The notes beneath the pieces are model-generated. The model had not been told where the DNA came from. It saw nothing but the letters and a program-made list of their open reading frames with translations, and made no database searches. From contig JAKFWO010000026.1 of assembly GCA_021731815.1 (NCBI GenBank), forward strand, positions 33,959 to 97,958: 64,000 nt of DNA, in the 5' to 3' direction. A program made the translations under genes and the position numbers. The stretch comes from Hyphomonadaceae bacterium (GTDB lineage Bacteria; Pseudomonadota; Alphaproteobacteria; Caulobacterales; Aquidulcibacteraceae). Below are positions 9,147 through 18,130 of this stretch, piece by piece. Each line of letters begins with the position of its first letter. Positions within the stretch are counted from its first letter, which is position 1.

Positions 9147-10253
9147 TCAATCGGGGTACGCCCGCAGGCCGAAACTTGCGGCCATGGCTGTGGCGATCCG
9201 CCGCGCAGTGAATGGCGCGAGCAGGAATCCGTTCCGGCCATGGCCGGCAGCCGCCCAGAGCCCCCGAATCCCGAGCGGGCCGATCTGCGGCACCCCGTCG
9301 CGTGCGCCCGCCCGCAAGCCTGCACGGCCATGAGCTGGCTTGAGCTGCGCAAGCCCCGGAGCCACGGCCACCAGCTTGGCATGCAATTGCGCGAGGATTG
9401 CCGGTTCGATCTCTGCATCCGTCCGGTCGGGTTCCATGCTTGCGCCCAGCAGCATCGTGCCATCGGACTTGGGGGCGAGATAGCCGCCCGGAAAGCGCAA
9501 CACGGTGGCGAGACGCGGCGAAAGCGCGCCGAGCACCGCGAGCTGGCCCTTGATCGGGTAGATCGCCGCGAGCTCTGGAGCCAGATCGGCAAAATCCCGG
9601 CTGGCGGCCCCCGCGGCGATCAGCACCGCATCCGCCGCCCAAAATCCGTCCACCGGGTCATGGATTCCGGCGATTGCGCCAATTCGTTCCTCGATACGCA
9701 GCGCCCGCACCGCCGCCCATTCCCCGCCTTGCGCCGTAAAATCCGCACGCAAGGCGGCCAGCGCCGCATTGGCGTGGATTTCAGCCTCGTCGGGAAGGAA
9801 CAGGCCGATGGCATCGGCGGACGTCTTCAGCCGTCGGTCGATATTCCGTAAAGCCCCGGCTTCCTGCATCTGCGCGGCAAGGCCGTGCGCACCCGCACGC
9901 GCCGCCATTCGCGTGAAACGTTCTTCATCCGATCCCAAATGTCCGAGATGCAGGCAGCCGGCGCGCCGCCAGCCGATATCGCCGAGCTGCCTTCCCCATT
10001 CCGCCCACAGCCCAAGGCTTTCAATCCCGGCTGCGATCAGCGGGTCGGGAATATCCCCCGCCAGAAATTCGGAAACCGGCCCCAGAAGCCCGGCGGCGCT
10101 CGCCGATCCGCCCGGCAGGGATCCGGCCTGATCGTAAATCCGCACGCGGAAACCGGCGCGCAGCAATTCTCGGCCGCAAGCGCGCCCGATAATGCCCCCG
10201 CCAATGATCGCGACGCGCAAGGCAGGGGAGGTGGAATCGAGCTCGCTGGCCAA
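9147..10253 (-). CDS. thiO: FAD-dependent amino-acid oxidase, ThiO-like glycine oxidase
   Basis: 368 residues. The start at 10253 is a TTG preceded by AGGAATTTCC; another TTG at 10220 is possible and there is no ATG before the FAD site. The N-terminus is the dinucleotide-binding fold (VAIIGGGIIGRACGRELLRAG). Middle and C-terminus match the DAO fold (DGFWAADAVLIAAGAASRDF; YPIKGQLAVLGAL; ending GLWAAAGHGRNGFLLAPFTA). The length and GxxxGR-G--G-A--T end fit ThiO, which makes dehydroglycine for thiazole synthesis. thiS and thiG are 25 kb away, so the symbol is a best guess within the DAO family. Confidence 0.7.
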   Translation of the reverse strand: MASELDSTSPALRVAIIGGGIIGRACGRELLRAGFRVRIYDQAGSLPGGSASAAGLLGPVSEFLAGDIPDPLIAAGIESLGLWAEWGRQLGDIGWRRAGCLHLGHLGSDEERFTRMAARAGAHGLAAQMQEAGALRNIDRRLKTSADAIGLFLPDEAEIHANAALAALRADFTAQGGEWAAVRALRIEERIGAIAGIHDPVDGFWAADAVLIAAGAASRDFADLAPELAAIYPIKGQLAVLGALSPRLATVLRFPGGYLAPKSDGTMLLGASMEPDRTDAEIEPAILAQLHAKLVAVAPGLAQLKPAHGRAGLRAGARDGVPQIGPLGIRGLWAAAGHGRNGFLLAPFTARRIATAMAASFGLRAYPD

Positions 10254-10401
10254 GGAAATTCCTGTCGCTGGGGAGCGCGCGGCGGGGGCCGCGATCTGAA
10301 GGTTGCGCAGAGCGCTCCACCAAATATTTAACCTCCATCGCTAGGATGCGTGCTAGATATTTCTTCGGTACGGAACATTTTTTGCATCAGGGGTGAACGC
10401 G

Positions 10402-11946
10402 ATGGCCCTGGCCACGCAAAAGCTGGAGCTCAGGCAGGGTCAGGCCCTGGTCATGACGCCGCAATTGCAGCAGGCCATTCGCCTGCTGGCGCTGTCCAAT
10501 GCCGAATTGACTGCCTTTGTGGAAGAAGAGCTCGAGCGCAATCCCCTGCTGGAGCGCGACGCGCCCGAACGCGAAGCGCCGGAATCCGAAAGTGCCGACC
10601 GCGCGGCGGGGGCAGATGACGGGGCAGAGGCTTCCGGAAATGATCCCGATGCGCCCGAACTCCATCTTTCGGGATTGGATGAGCCGGCCGCCGAAGCCGC
10701 CTTCGATTCGGATCCCGCCAATCTCTATAGCGAGGACAGCCCCTCCGAAATGCCGGCGGATGCGGCCGGTGCGATGGATTGGTCGCGCGCCGGCAGCGGC
10801 GGCAATGATATGTCGGACGATCATGATTTCGACTCCCATCTGACCGCGGAAATCTCGCTGCGCGATCATCTGACCACGCAATTGACATTGGCCATTCCCG
10901 ATCCGGTCGATCGGCTGATTGGCCTTTATCTCGTCGATCTGACCGATGATGCGGGCTATTGCCGGGTCGATATCGCAGACACCGCCGCCCTTCTGGGAAC
11001 CGGTTCTGACCATGTCCTGAAGGTGCTCAAATTGTGTCAGGGATTTGAGCCGGCCGGGATCATGGCGCGCGATTTGCGCGAATGCCTTGCGCTCCAGCTC
11101 GAGGATCAGGGCAGGCTGGATCCTGAAATGGTGTTGCTGCTCGACCATCTCGAATTGCTCGGGCGCGGGGATATGGCGAAATTGCAGGCCATTCTCGATG
11201 TCGATCGCCGGACCTTGCAGGAACTGATCGCCGAATTGCGGACGCTCAAGCCGAAACCGGGCGTCAATTATGGCGCGAGCACCACCCAGATCGCAGTGCC
11301 GGACGTGTTTGTGCGCGAGGGTGTGCACGGCGCGTGGATCGTTGAACTCAACAGCGATGCCATGCCGCGCGTATTGGTCAATAACCGCTATGTCGCCGAA
11401 GTCCAGGCCAAGGCGAAATCGGAATCCGACAAGGTCTATGTTCATGAGTGCGCGGCCAATGCTTCCTGGCTGGCCAAAAGCCTTGATCAGCGGGCGCGCA
11501 CCATCCTCAAGGTGTCGCAGGAGATCGTGCGCCAGCAGGATGCCTTCCTCGCCAGGGGTGTGGCCTGGTTGAAGCCGCTTAATTTGCGCACCGTGGCCGC
11601 AGCGATCGACATGCATGAATCGACAGTGTCGCGCGTGACCACAGCCAAATGGATGTCCACGCCGCGCGGTTTGTTCGAGCTCAAATATTTCTTCACGGTC
11701 TCAATCGCCTCCGCCGATGGCGGAGAGGCGCATTCTGCCGAGGCGGTGCGGCATCGCATCAAGGCGATGATCGATCAGGAAAATGCGCAGGAGGTGCTGT
11801 CTGACGATCGCATCGTCGAATTGCTGCGCGAGATGGGCATTGAAATCGCCCGCCGCACGGTGGCCAAATATCGCGAGGCCTTGCGGATTCCCTCCTCGCT
11901 TGAGCGCAAGCGCCGCCTCGCGGAAGACCGCCGCGGCGCGGCCTGA
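10402..11946 (+). CDS. rpoN: RNA polymerase sigma-54 factor RpoN
   Basis: 514 residues from ATG 10402 (MALATQKLELRQGQALVMTP); an in-frame GTG at 10393 would add three residues. Region I is Gln/Leu-rich (TPQLQQAIRLLALSNAEL), region II is acidic (about residues 50-140), and the core-binding and DNA-binding domains follow. A helix-turn-helix sits at HESTVSRVT and the diagnostic RpoN box ARRTVAKYRE at residues 483-492 near the C-terminus. It directs RNA polymerase to -24/-12 promoters and requires an AAA+ activator such as the PspF encoded at 61237-62376, whose target promoter is visible at 62507-62521. Convergent with the OmpA-domain gene. Confidence 0.97.
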   Translation: MALATQKLELRQGQALVMTPQLQQAIRLLALSNAELTAFVEEELERNPLLERDAPEREAPESESADRAAGADDGAEASGNDPDAPELHLSGLDEPAAEAAFDSDPANLYSEDSPSEMPADAAGAMDWSRAGSGGNDMSDDHDFDSHLTAEISLRDHLTTQLTLAIPDPVDRLIGLYLVDLTDDAGYCRVDIADTAALLGTGSDHVLKVLKLCQGFEPAGIMARDLRECLALQLEDQGRLDPEMVLLLDHLELLGRGDMAKLQAILDVDRRTLQELIAELRTLKPKPGVNYGASTTQIAVPDVFVREGVHGAWIVELNSDAMPRVLVNNRYVAEVQAKAKSESDKVYVHECAANASWLAKSLDQRARTILKVSQEIVRQQDAFLARGVAWLKPLNLRTVAAAIDMHESTVSRVTTAKWMSTPRGLFELKYFFTVSIASADGGEAHSAEAVRHRIKAMIDQENAQEVLSDDRIVELLREMGIEIARRTVAKYREALRIPSSLERKRRLAEDRRGAA

Positions 11947-11959
11947 GCCGGCATCCGGA

Positions 11960-13147
11960 TCAGGACGGCGCGGCTTCGAACGCAATCTCCACCCGCCGGT
12001 TGCAGGCCTGTCCCTCTGGCGTGTCATTGGAGCATTTTGGCTGCGCCGCACCCAATCCCGCGATGCTCAGCCGCTCGGGGCGCAGCCCCGCCGCGATCAG
12101 ATAATCGCGCATTGAACCGGCCCGCCGTTCCGCAAGGGCGAGATTGTCCTCGGGCGTGCCGCGATTGTCGGTGTGGCCGGCCACGGTCACGGAAAAACGT
12201 GCGCAACGCCGCGCAAAGGCCCCGAGCTGTTGCAGAAAGCGGGGATCGGGATTGGGCAAGGCCGCGGAATTCACATCGAAGCGCGATTTCTGCCCGCGCA
12301 ACACGGCGGCAAAGGCCTCATTGCACTGTGCCACTCCCGGCCGCAGGCAGAGGGTCGGGGCATATTCGCCGAGAATCTCCTCATTCTCGACTGAAAAAGC
12401 GACGGCAAAGGGCGCGGGCGTGCCGGCAGCCGCAAGGCGTGCCTTTTCGAGCGCAGCGGAATCGGGGGCGCAGCCCTCCAATGCCGCCCGCCCGTCGATC
12501 AGCACGAATTCGGCTTCCGACAGATGCGACAGCGCCGAAATGCCGGCCTGGGCCGCTGCCGGCCAGGCCTGTGCCGGGCCCGAGGGCCCGCTATCGGCCT
12601 CGATCCTTGCCTCAACCTTTGCCGAAACCGGGCGGGCAAAGCCCGGAAAGACGTCCTCGGCATGGTCGTGGACGAGGCGCTCGGCGCGGGCATCGGGAGC
12701 CGGGCCTGACAATTCGAGCGCGCCGAAACGCTGGCGCACCGCGTGCCAGGGCGCATTTGCGCCGAGGATTTCCACCCGGTCGGTGATCCGTGTTACCCCG
12801 CCGCTGATTTCGCCACCGGCGCCCAAAGGCGCGGGGGTCGAGGTCATCACCGCCTTGAGCAAGGCGGCCTTGATTTCAGGATTGGGAACGGTTCCCGTCA
12901 GCACCGCCTTTTGTCCGTCCATCGCAATGCGCACATTTTTGACCCCGAGCCGGGTCGTGGCGGCTTCGGCGCTTTGGGCAAGCAGGCGCTCGGCCCGGGA
13001 GAGATTGGCCGGCGATTGCGGGGCGAAGGCACCCCAGACCGCCAGTCCCAGAAATCCTGCGGTTCCGGCGAGAACCGCAATCCGGCTGCGATGTCGGGGC
13101 AGGGGCAAAGAATCGCCCCCGGGCCTGGAAGAAAGGAGATTGGACAT
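11960..13147 (-). CDS. Inner-membrane-anchored protein with BON-like and OmpA domains
   Basis: 395 residues from ATG 13147; the frame continues upstream but reads through the repeat-rich start of the opposite gene. A basic N-terminus and one membrane segment (IAVLAGTAGFLGLAVWGAFA) suggest an inner-membrane anchor rather than cleavage. Residues about 60-200 contain two BON-like stretches (VRIAMDGQKAVLTGTVPNPE). The C-terminal 120 residues are an OmpA/MotB peptidoglycan-binding domain, with VTVAGHTDNRGTPEDNLALA and a C-terminal NRRVEIAF. It probably ties the cell envelope to peptidoglycan. Target pathway unknown. Confidence 0.75.
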   Translation of the reverse strand: MSNLLSSRPGGDSLPLPRHRSRIAVLAGTAGFLGLAVWGAFAPQSPANLSRAERLLAQSAEAATTRLGVKNVRIAMDGQKAVLTGTVPNPEIKAALLKAVMTSTPAPLGAGGEISGGVTRITDRVEILGANAPWHAVRQRFGALELSGPAPDARAERLVHDHAEDVFPGFARPVSAKVEARIEADSGPSGPAQAWPAAAQAGISALSHLSEAEFVLIDGRAALEGCAPDSAALEKARLAAAGTPAPFAVAFSVENEEILGEYAPTLCLRPGVAQCNEAFAAVLRGQKSRFDVNSAALPNPDPRFLQQLGAFARRCARFSVTVAGHTDNRGTPEDNLALAERRAGSMRDYLIAAGLRPERLSIAGLGAAQPKCSNDTPEGQACNRRVEIAFEAAPS

Positions 13148-13364
13148 TGTGGATCCCGCGGCCGAATTACCGTGAAACGAATTTGCCCGTTTGGCGGCCC
13201 GGAGGCAAGAGCGCTCGCGGATGGGCGCGTGATGCGGCCAGACAATGGAGAAACCCGGAGGCATCGCATTGTCCGAACCAAAGCGCGTTCGGGGCGATGG
13301 ATCGCTTGACAATCGCGGGTCTGTAATTGCCTTATGCTGCCCTGGTGCTGCAGCGGAGGAATTG

Positions 13365-14309
13365 ATGAACCGGATCCGGAATTCGCTGAGCCTCGCTTCA
13401 CTTCTGATCCTTGGCCCTGGATTGGCGCTCACGGTGCCATTCACGCGCGCCTTTGCCCAGGAAGCGGGCCTGGCGGCGGCCAATGCCCCCGCCGCGCCTG
13501 CCCTCACTCCCGAAGATCGGGCGATCAAGGCGGCGGCCAATGCCCCCGCCGCGCCTGCCCTCACTCCCGAAGATCGGGCGATCAAGGCGGCGGCCAATGC
13601 CCCCGCCGCGTCTGCCCTCACTCCCGAAGATCGGGCGATCAAGGCGGCGGCCAATGCCAATGCCGCAAAACAACTGATTGTCCTTGCCGGCCTGACCGAC
13701 ATATTCGAAGCGCTGCCCGATCCGGAACAAATTCTGGCGGTTCATCCGGCCAGCGGCCTGGTCTGCCTGCTTCATCCGGGACGATTCGGAAAGGAAATAT
13801 TCCTCGCTTCGGTGTGGGGGAAGCGGGGAGAGGATGTCGGCTGCCGCGCCCAGGGCGGTGCGAATGCGGAATTTACGGAAACCATTTTTGTAACCCGTCT
13901 TCCGAATGTTGAGCCGGCGTTCTGGTTTCTGGATGCGATCAAGCAGATCAAGACGACGTGGCGCCTTCATCGCAATCAGAAGGATTTGCCCGGTTTCAGG
14001 CTCGAAGAGGAATTCCCGGCCTCAATGGCGAATTTCAGGGCCCGCCCACCAGCCGGCACCAGTTTCATCGGGGTCAATCAGGGTGACCCGGCTTTTACGT
14101 CCGTTCGCGTGGCCGGTTTCGGTGACTGGAAATTCAAGCAGAGGCTTACGGCACCAATCGCTTCTGCCGCGGCGGCTTCTGATTATGGTCGGGAATCCTG
14201 GCAACAAACCATGCGCCTGCGCATGCGTTATTTCGAAGCCGCCACACCAGCGGTGATTTCACCCGGTTCAAATCCGTCCGACGCCAGTGCCGGAGACAAG
14301 CCCGGGTAA
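13365..14309 (+). CDS. Secreted hypothetical protein with 19-residue tandem repeats
   Basis: 314 residues. ATG 13365 has a GGAGG ribosome site five bases upstream; the open frame extends further 5' but without support. A Sec signal peptide (hydrophobic core LASLLILGPGLALTV, cleavage after AFA near residue 31) is followed by three copies of a 19-residue unit (AANAPAAPALTPEDRAIKA) at residues 38-94 and a fourth truncated copy. The remaining 210 residues (VCLLHPGRFGKEIFLASVWG; DVGCRAQGG) match no family I recognise; two cysteines could form a disulphide. Likely periplasmic. It lies 51 bp upstream of rmuC on the same strand. Confidence 0.7.
   Translation: MNRIRNSLSLASLLILGPGLALTVPFTRAFAQEAGLAAANAPAAPALTPEDRAIKAAANAPAAPALTPEDRAIKAAANAPAASALTPEDRAIKAAANANAAKQLIVLAGLTDIFEALPDPEQILAVHPASGLVCLLHPGRFGKEIFLASVWGKRGEDVGCRAQGGANAEFTETIFVTRLPNVEPAFWFLDAIKQIKTTWRLHRNQKDLPGFRLEEEFPASMANFRARPPAGTSFIGVNQGDPAFTSVRVAGFGDWKFKQRLTAPIASAAAASDYGRESWQQTMRLRMRYFEAATPAVISPGSNPSDASAGDKPG
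13476..13646 (+). repeat. 57-bp tandem repeat, three copies, in frame
   Basis: Three 57-bp copies at 13476-13532, 13533-13589 and 13590-13646 encode the 19-residue repeats of the secreted protein, with the first part of a fourth copy after that. Only one difference was noticed between copies (Pro to Ser in copy 3), so the expansion is recent. As 57 is a multiple of three, copy-number changes would keep the frame. Confidence 0.95.
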
Positions 14310-14360
14310 ACGCGCATCGGTGCTGGCGCGCAGCACACCGAATCGTGCGAAGCTTTGCCG

Positions 14361-15713
14361 ATGCAAATCTCGCTCGACCTGCTCCATCTCATCCTCACGC
14401 TTGCTTTGGTGGTTCTCGTCGTGTTCGCCTTGCGCTGGCGTCGCGAAACCAATGCCGCCGGCCTCGCCCGTGCCGGGCTGACCGCCGAGCGTCAGATGGC
14501 CGAACTGCGCGAACAGGCGGCCCGTGAGGCCCTGGCCTCGGGCCTTTCCGAGCGCGATCAGCGGGTGGCCGAGCGTCTCGCCGAGCGTGAATCCGCGTTT
14601 GAAAAAGAACGCGCCGCCATCCTCGCCCTCAAAAAGGAGGCCGAGGAGCGCTTTCAGGCCATGGCGTCAGAGGCGCTCGCCCGCAATAACCGCCAATTCC
14701 TGTCGCTGGCCGAGGAAAGTCTGGCGCGGCGGCTGGAAACCGCGGATGGCGGCTTCAAGGCGCTGATGAGCCCCGTCGAGGACAGTTTCCGCCTGTTTCG
14801 CGAGAAGATCAGCGAGATCGAAAAGATCCGTTCCGAGGACCGCGCCGCCATGGTCGAACAGATGCGCGCGGTGGCCGAACAGATGAAGGACACCCAGGAT
14901 TCCACGCGCCGGCTGGCTTTCGCGCTCAAGGCCAATCCCAAGACGCGCGGCCGCTGGGGTGAGGAGCAATTGCGGAACATCCTTGAATTGTCCGGCCTGT
15001 CCAAATTCGCCGATTTCGACGAACAGGCCAGCGCCCGTACCGAGGAAGGACTGCTGCGCCCGGATGTGCGGGTGCGCCTGCCGGGCGGGCGGATTATCGT
15101 CATCGACTCAAAAGTCTCGCTCGATGCCTATCTCGACGGGGTTGACGCCGTCGACGAAAAGGACCGCGAGGCCGCCTTTGTGCGCCATGCCCGCCAGATC
15201 CGCACCCATATGGAGCAATTGGCCAGCAAGCAATATTGGCGAAATATCGAATCGGCGGTGGATTTCGTGGCCATGTTCGTGCCGGGCGAGAATTTCTTCG
15301 CCGCCGCCGCCGAGCGCGATGCCGAATTACTGTCGGCGGGGCTCGAACGCCGGGTGATGATCGTCACGCCGGTCACGCTGATGGCGCTGCTCAAGGCAGT
15401 GTCCTATGGCTGGCGCCAGGAGGAATCGGCGCTCAATGCCCGCGCCATCGCCGATCTCGGCCAGATGCTCTACGACCGGATGTCCAAAATGGGCGAATTA
15501 CTGGGCAAGCTCGGGAGCCGGATCGAGGCCAGTGTCGAGGGCTATAACGAATTGGTCGGCTCGATCGAAACCAAGGTCATGCCGGGAGCGCGCAAATTCC
15601 TCGATTATGGCGCGGGCGGCTCGAAGGATCTGCCGGAGACGCGAGTCATTGAACAATCACCGCGCGCGTTGGCACCGGGCAAGGATCTGTTGCTGACCGC
15701 GAGCGGCGAATAA
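14361..15713 (+). CDS. rmuC: RmuC family DNA recombination protein
   Basis: 450 residues from ATG 14361. One N-terminal membrane segment (LLHLILTLALVVLVVFAL), a long charged coiled coil (about residues 35-130, rich in Arg, Glu and Ala) and the RmuC nuclease-like domain (GRWGEEQLRNILELSGL; RPDVRVRLPGGRIIVIDSK; MFVPGENFFAAA; WRQEESALNARAIADLGQ). RmuC limits recombination at inverted repeats in E. coli; the mechanism is not established. Same strand as the preceding repeat protein; convergent with xseA. Confidence 0.92.
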   Translation: MQISLDLLHLILTLALVVLVVFALRWRRETNAAGLARAGLTAERQMAELREQAAREALASGLSERDQRVAERLAERESAFEKERAAILALKKEAEERFQAMASEALARNNRQFLSLAEESLARRLETADGGFKALMSPVEDSFRLFREKISEIEKIRSEDRAAMVEQMRAVAEQMKDTQDSTRRLAFALKANPKTRGRWGEEQLRNILELSGLSKFADFDEQASARTEEGLLRPDVRVRLPGGRIIVIDSKVSLDAYLDGVDAVDEKDREAAFVRHARQIRTHMEQLASKQYWRNIESAVDFVAMFVPGENFFAAAAERDAELLSAGLERRVMIVTPVTLMALLKAVSYGWRQEESALNARAIADLGQMLYDRMSKMGELLGKLGSRIEASVEGYNELVGSIETKVMPGARKFLDYGAGGSKDLPETRVIEQSPRALAPGKDLLLTASGE

Positions 15714-15776
15714 CGGGCGGGTCGTTCCGGCATCAGTACTCGTTCGGCCGGTATTTGTGGCGTTATCTCTGTCTGG

Positions 15777-17348
15777 TCAGAACAGCGAGCCCTGACCCTC
15801 TTCCTTCTTCGCTCTCGCGGGTTTTGGTGGCAAATCCGGGCCCGTGCGGGGTCTATGTGTTTCTGTCACCTTGTCACCGGCTTCCGGAGGCAGGATTTCC
15901 GCGCCTGCAATGCCGTCGGAAAAGCGGATTGCCACGCGCTCTCCGGGCACAAGGGCTGTTGCGCGTATCGCAAGTTCTCCATTGGCGCGGGTCACGAGGC
16001 TGTAACCGCGCGCCAGCACGCCGCGATGGGACAGGCTTTCCAGCAACTTCCCCTGGCTTTCCAGAACCCTGCTCCAATCCCCGATGATCCGCCTCATCGC
16101 GGGTTCGAGCCGTTCGCTGAGCGGTCCGAAGCGGTCGCGCCGCCGCTCGACCGAACGCAGCAGGCTTTGCCGCGTGCGTTCGCCCAGAAAATCCAGTTTT
16201 TCGCGCCGCCGGCCGAGGTCGTGACTGAGTGCCATTGGGTTGAGTCGTGATGCGATCCCCGCAAATGCGCTTTCATGTGCCCGCAGATTGGCCACCAGTG
16301 CGCGCGACAGGATGGCACTGGCGTGGTCGAGCCGCTGGGTCGGCTCGGCCAGCAAATGCCCGGCCGGGCGAAGGCGTCGGACGGCGGTGTCAAACCCCGT
16401 CCGCCGCATTTCCAGCAGGCGCTGAATGCCGGAATTCTGGCGGCCATCCAGATCCGCGAGCGTCGCCAATAATTCCATGCGCACCGGCACCGCCTTTTCT
16501 GCGGCACCCGTCGGCGTCGGGGCGCGCAGATCGGCCACGAAATCGATGAGCGTCGTATCGGTCTCGTGCCCCACGGCCGAGATCAGCGGGATGGCGGAAT
16601 CCGCCGCCGCGCGCACGACGATTTCCTCGTTGAATGCCCAAAGATCCTCGATCGAGCCTCCGCCGCGCGCCACGATCAGCAGATCCGGCCGCGGAACGGA
16701 TCCGGCCGCCATGTTCGGGCTCTCCGGCGTCAGCGCATTGAAGCCCCGGATGGCGGCGGCGATCTGGCCGGCCGCTTTCTCGCCCTGCACCAGAACCGGC
16801 CAGACCAGCACGCGCACGGGAAAACGCTCGCGAAGGCGGTGGAGAATGTCACGGATCACCGCCCCATTTGGCGACGTGACCACCCCCACAATGCGCGGCA
16901 GAAACGGGATCGGGCGCTTGCGCTCGGCGGCGAACAGCCCCTCGGCCGCCAGCCGCTTGCGGCGCTCGTCGAGCAGCGCCATCAGCGCCCCCGCCCCGGC
17001 CGGCTCCATGCGATCGGCCACCAATTGATATTGCGAGCGCCCCGACCAGGTGGTGACGCGCCCTTCCACCACGACTTCGAGCCCCTCTTCGGGCCGGAAT
17101 TTCAGCGCGCCCGCCGCCCCCTTCCACATGATGATCGATACGACCGCCCCGGTATCCTTGAGATCGGCATAGAGATGCCCGGATTTCGCAATGGTCACCC
17201 GGCCGAGTTCGCCCCGCACCCGAACCCGGTCGAGCGCATTTTCCAGCACGCGCTTGACGGTCCCCGCCAGCTCGGACACCGAAATCTCGGGCAGATTGGA
17301 ACCGGGTGGACCCGGTGCCGGGGGCGGGGATTCAATTTCAGGATGCAT
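15777..17348 (-). CDS. xseA: Exodeoxyribonuclease VII large subunit
   Basis: 523 residues from ATG 17348. The N-terminal OB fold (about residues 23-120) contains ISVSELAGTVKRVLENALDR and SGHLYADLKDTGAVVSIIMW. The catalytic domain carries VGVVTSPNGAVIRDILHRLR and the strongly conserved DLLIVARGGGSIEDLWAFNE followed by SAVGHETDTTLIDFVADLRA. The long helical region and a short C-terminal domain (LARGYSLVTR) complete the family layout. It degrades single-stranded DNA with XseB, which is not in this window. Confidence 0.96.
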   Translation of the reverse strand: MHPEIESPPPAPGPPGSNLPEISVSELAGTVKRVLENALDRVRVRGELGRVTIAKSGHLYADLKDTGAVVSIIMWKGAAGALKFRPEEGLEVVVEGRVTTWSGRSQYQLVADRMEPAGAGALMALLDERRKRLAAEGLFAAERKRPIPFLPRIVGVVTSPNGAVIRDILHRLRERFPVRVLVWPVLVQGEKAAGQIAAAIRGFNALTPESPNMAAGSVPRPDLLIVARGGGSIEDLWAFNEEIVVRAAADSAIPLISAVGHETDTTLIDFVADLRAPTPTGAAEKAVPVRMELLATLADLDGRQNSGIQRLLEMRRTGFDTAVRRLRPAGHLLAEPTQRLDHASAILSRALVANLRAHESAFAGIASRLNPMALSHDLGRRREKLDFLGERTRQSLLRSVERRRDRFGPLSERLEPAMRRIIGDWSRVLESQGKLLESLSHRGVLARGYSLVTRANGELAIRATALVPGERVAIRFSDGIAGAEILPPEAGDKVTETHRPRTGPDLPPKPARAKKEEGQGSLF

Positions 17349-17451
17349 GACAGGAAAATGGGCAGGCTGAGCGGGTGCGGTGAAGGCGTTGGGGGTCTTG
17401 GGCTGGCGATCATGGCGACTTTGACGGCGATTCGCCAGCCGCTCTCATTGC

Positions 17452-17506
17452 CATGTCTCAACAGGGTGTGTCATGTCTCAACAGGGTGTGTCATGCCTCA
17501 ACCGGG
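17452..17506. repeat. 20-bp tandem repeat upstream of xseA
   Basis: CATGTCTCAACAGGGTGTGT occurs exactly at 17452-17471 and 17472-17491, followed by a diverged partial copy to 17506. It is in the 314-bp gap between xseA (start 17348) and rnhA (stop 17663), about 100 bp upstream of the xseA ATG. Confidence 0.9.
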
Positions 17507-17510
17507 AATT

Positions 17511-17609
17511 GGCGATTGCGCGACAGCCCGACTGCCCATGCGAGGTCAATATTCGTCCAACGGACAGGGCAATTCAGTGTTCTCGTGAAAGCAAAGCCTT
17601 GGCGTAACC
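17511..17609. repeat. Dispersed ~97-bp element, copy 1
   Basis: This stretch aligns over its whole length with 28076-28172, at roughly three-quarters identity by eye. Shared blocks include GCGCGACAG, GTCAAT-TTCGTCC, CGGAC and TGTTCTC-TG, with matching ends GGCGAT and G-CC. It accounts for most of the gene-free interval between xseA and rnhA. No open frame or transposase is associated. Confidence 0.7.
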
Positions 17610-17624
17610 AAAGCCGGGGGCAGG

Positions 17625-17666
17625 CGCGCCGGCCCCCGCGCTCACCGCGCCGGCCCCCGCGCTCAC
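17625..17666. repeat. 21-bp direct duplication across the rnhA stop codon
   Basis: CGCGCCGGCCCCCGCGCTCAC is present at 17625-17645 and again at 17646-17666. The second copy includes the rnhA stop codon (complement of 17663-17665) and the first lies directly beyond it. Confidence 0.9.
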
Positions 17667-18130
17667 CGGTCCCGGCGAATGGCGGCGCGGGCCAGCGCAT
17701 CGGCGCGCTCATTCATGGGATCTCCGGCATGGCCCTTCACCCATTTCCATTCGATGCGATGGCGGGCGGCCGCCGCCTCCAGCCGGCGCCACAGGTCCTC
17801 GTTCTTCACCGGAGATCGGTCGGCAGTCTTCCAGCCATTGGCCTTCCAGCGTTTGAGCCATTGGGTGATGCCGTTTTTGACATAGGATGAATCGGTGTGG
17901 AGGCGGATCGTGCAGGGCCGCGTCAGGGCCTCGAGTGCTGCGATCGCGCCCCATAATTCCATGCGGTTATTGGTGGTCGGTGATTCGGCACCCGAAAGTT
18001 CCTTTTCCGTCGCGCCGAAGCGCAGCACCGCGCCCCAGCCGCCCGGGCCGGGATTGCCGCTGCACGCGCCATCGGTCCAGATCTCGACAATGGCCAGCGT
18101 GTCCCCCGAAGCTGTTTTGGCCTCATCCAT
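17663..18130 (-). CDS. rnhA: Ribonuclease HI
   Basis: 155 residues from ATG 18130. The four catalytic carboxylates can be placed: Asp in [19 protein letters not shown], Glu in [17 protein letters not shown], Asp in [13 protein letters not shown] and Asp in [15 protein letters not shown]; the basic substrate-handle region [20 protein letters not shown] lies between. It removes RNA from RNA-DNA hybrids. The start overlaps the end of the upstream membrane-protein gene by 8 bp, suggesting cotranscription with it and thrB. Confidence 0.97.
   Translation of the reverse strand: MDEAKTASGDTLAIVEIWTDGACSGNPGPGGWGAVLRFGATEKELSGAESPTTNNRMELWGAIAALEALTRPCTIRLHTDSSYVKNGITQWLKRWKANGWKTADRSPVKNEDLWRRLEAAAARHRIEWKWVKGHAGDPMNERADALARAAIRRDR

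Noticed and set aside
12144..13175. A 343-residue plus-strand frame opposite the OmpA-domain gene
   Set aside because: Antisense shadow with Arg/Pro/Ser-rich composition; the minus strand encodes a clear OmpA domain.
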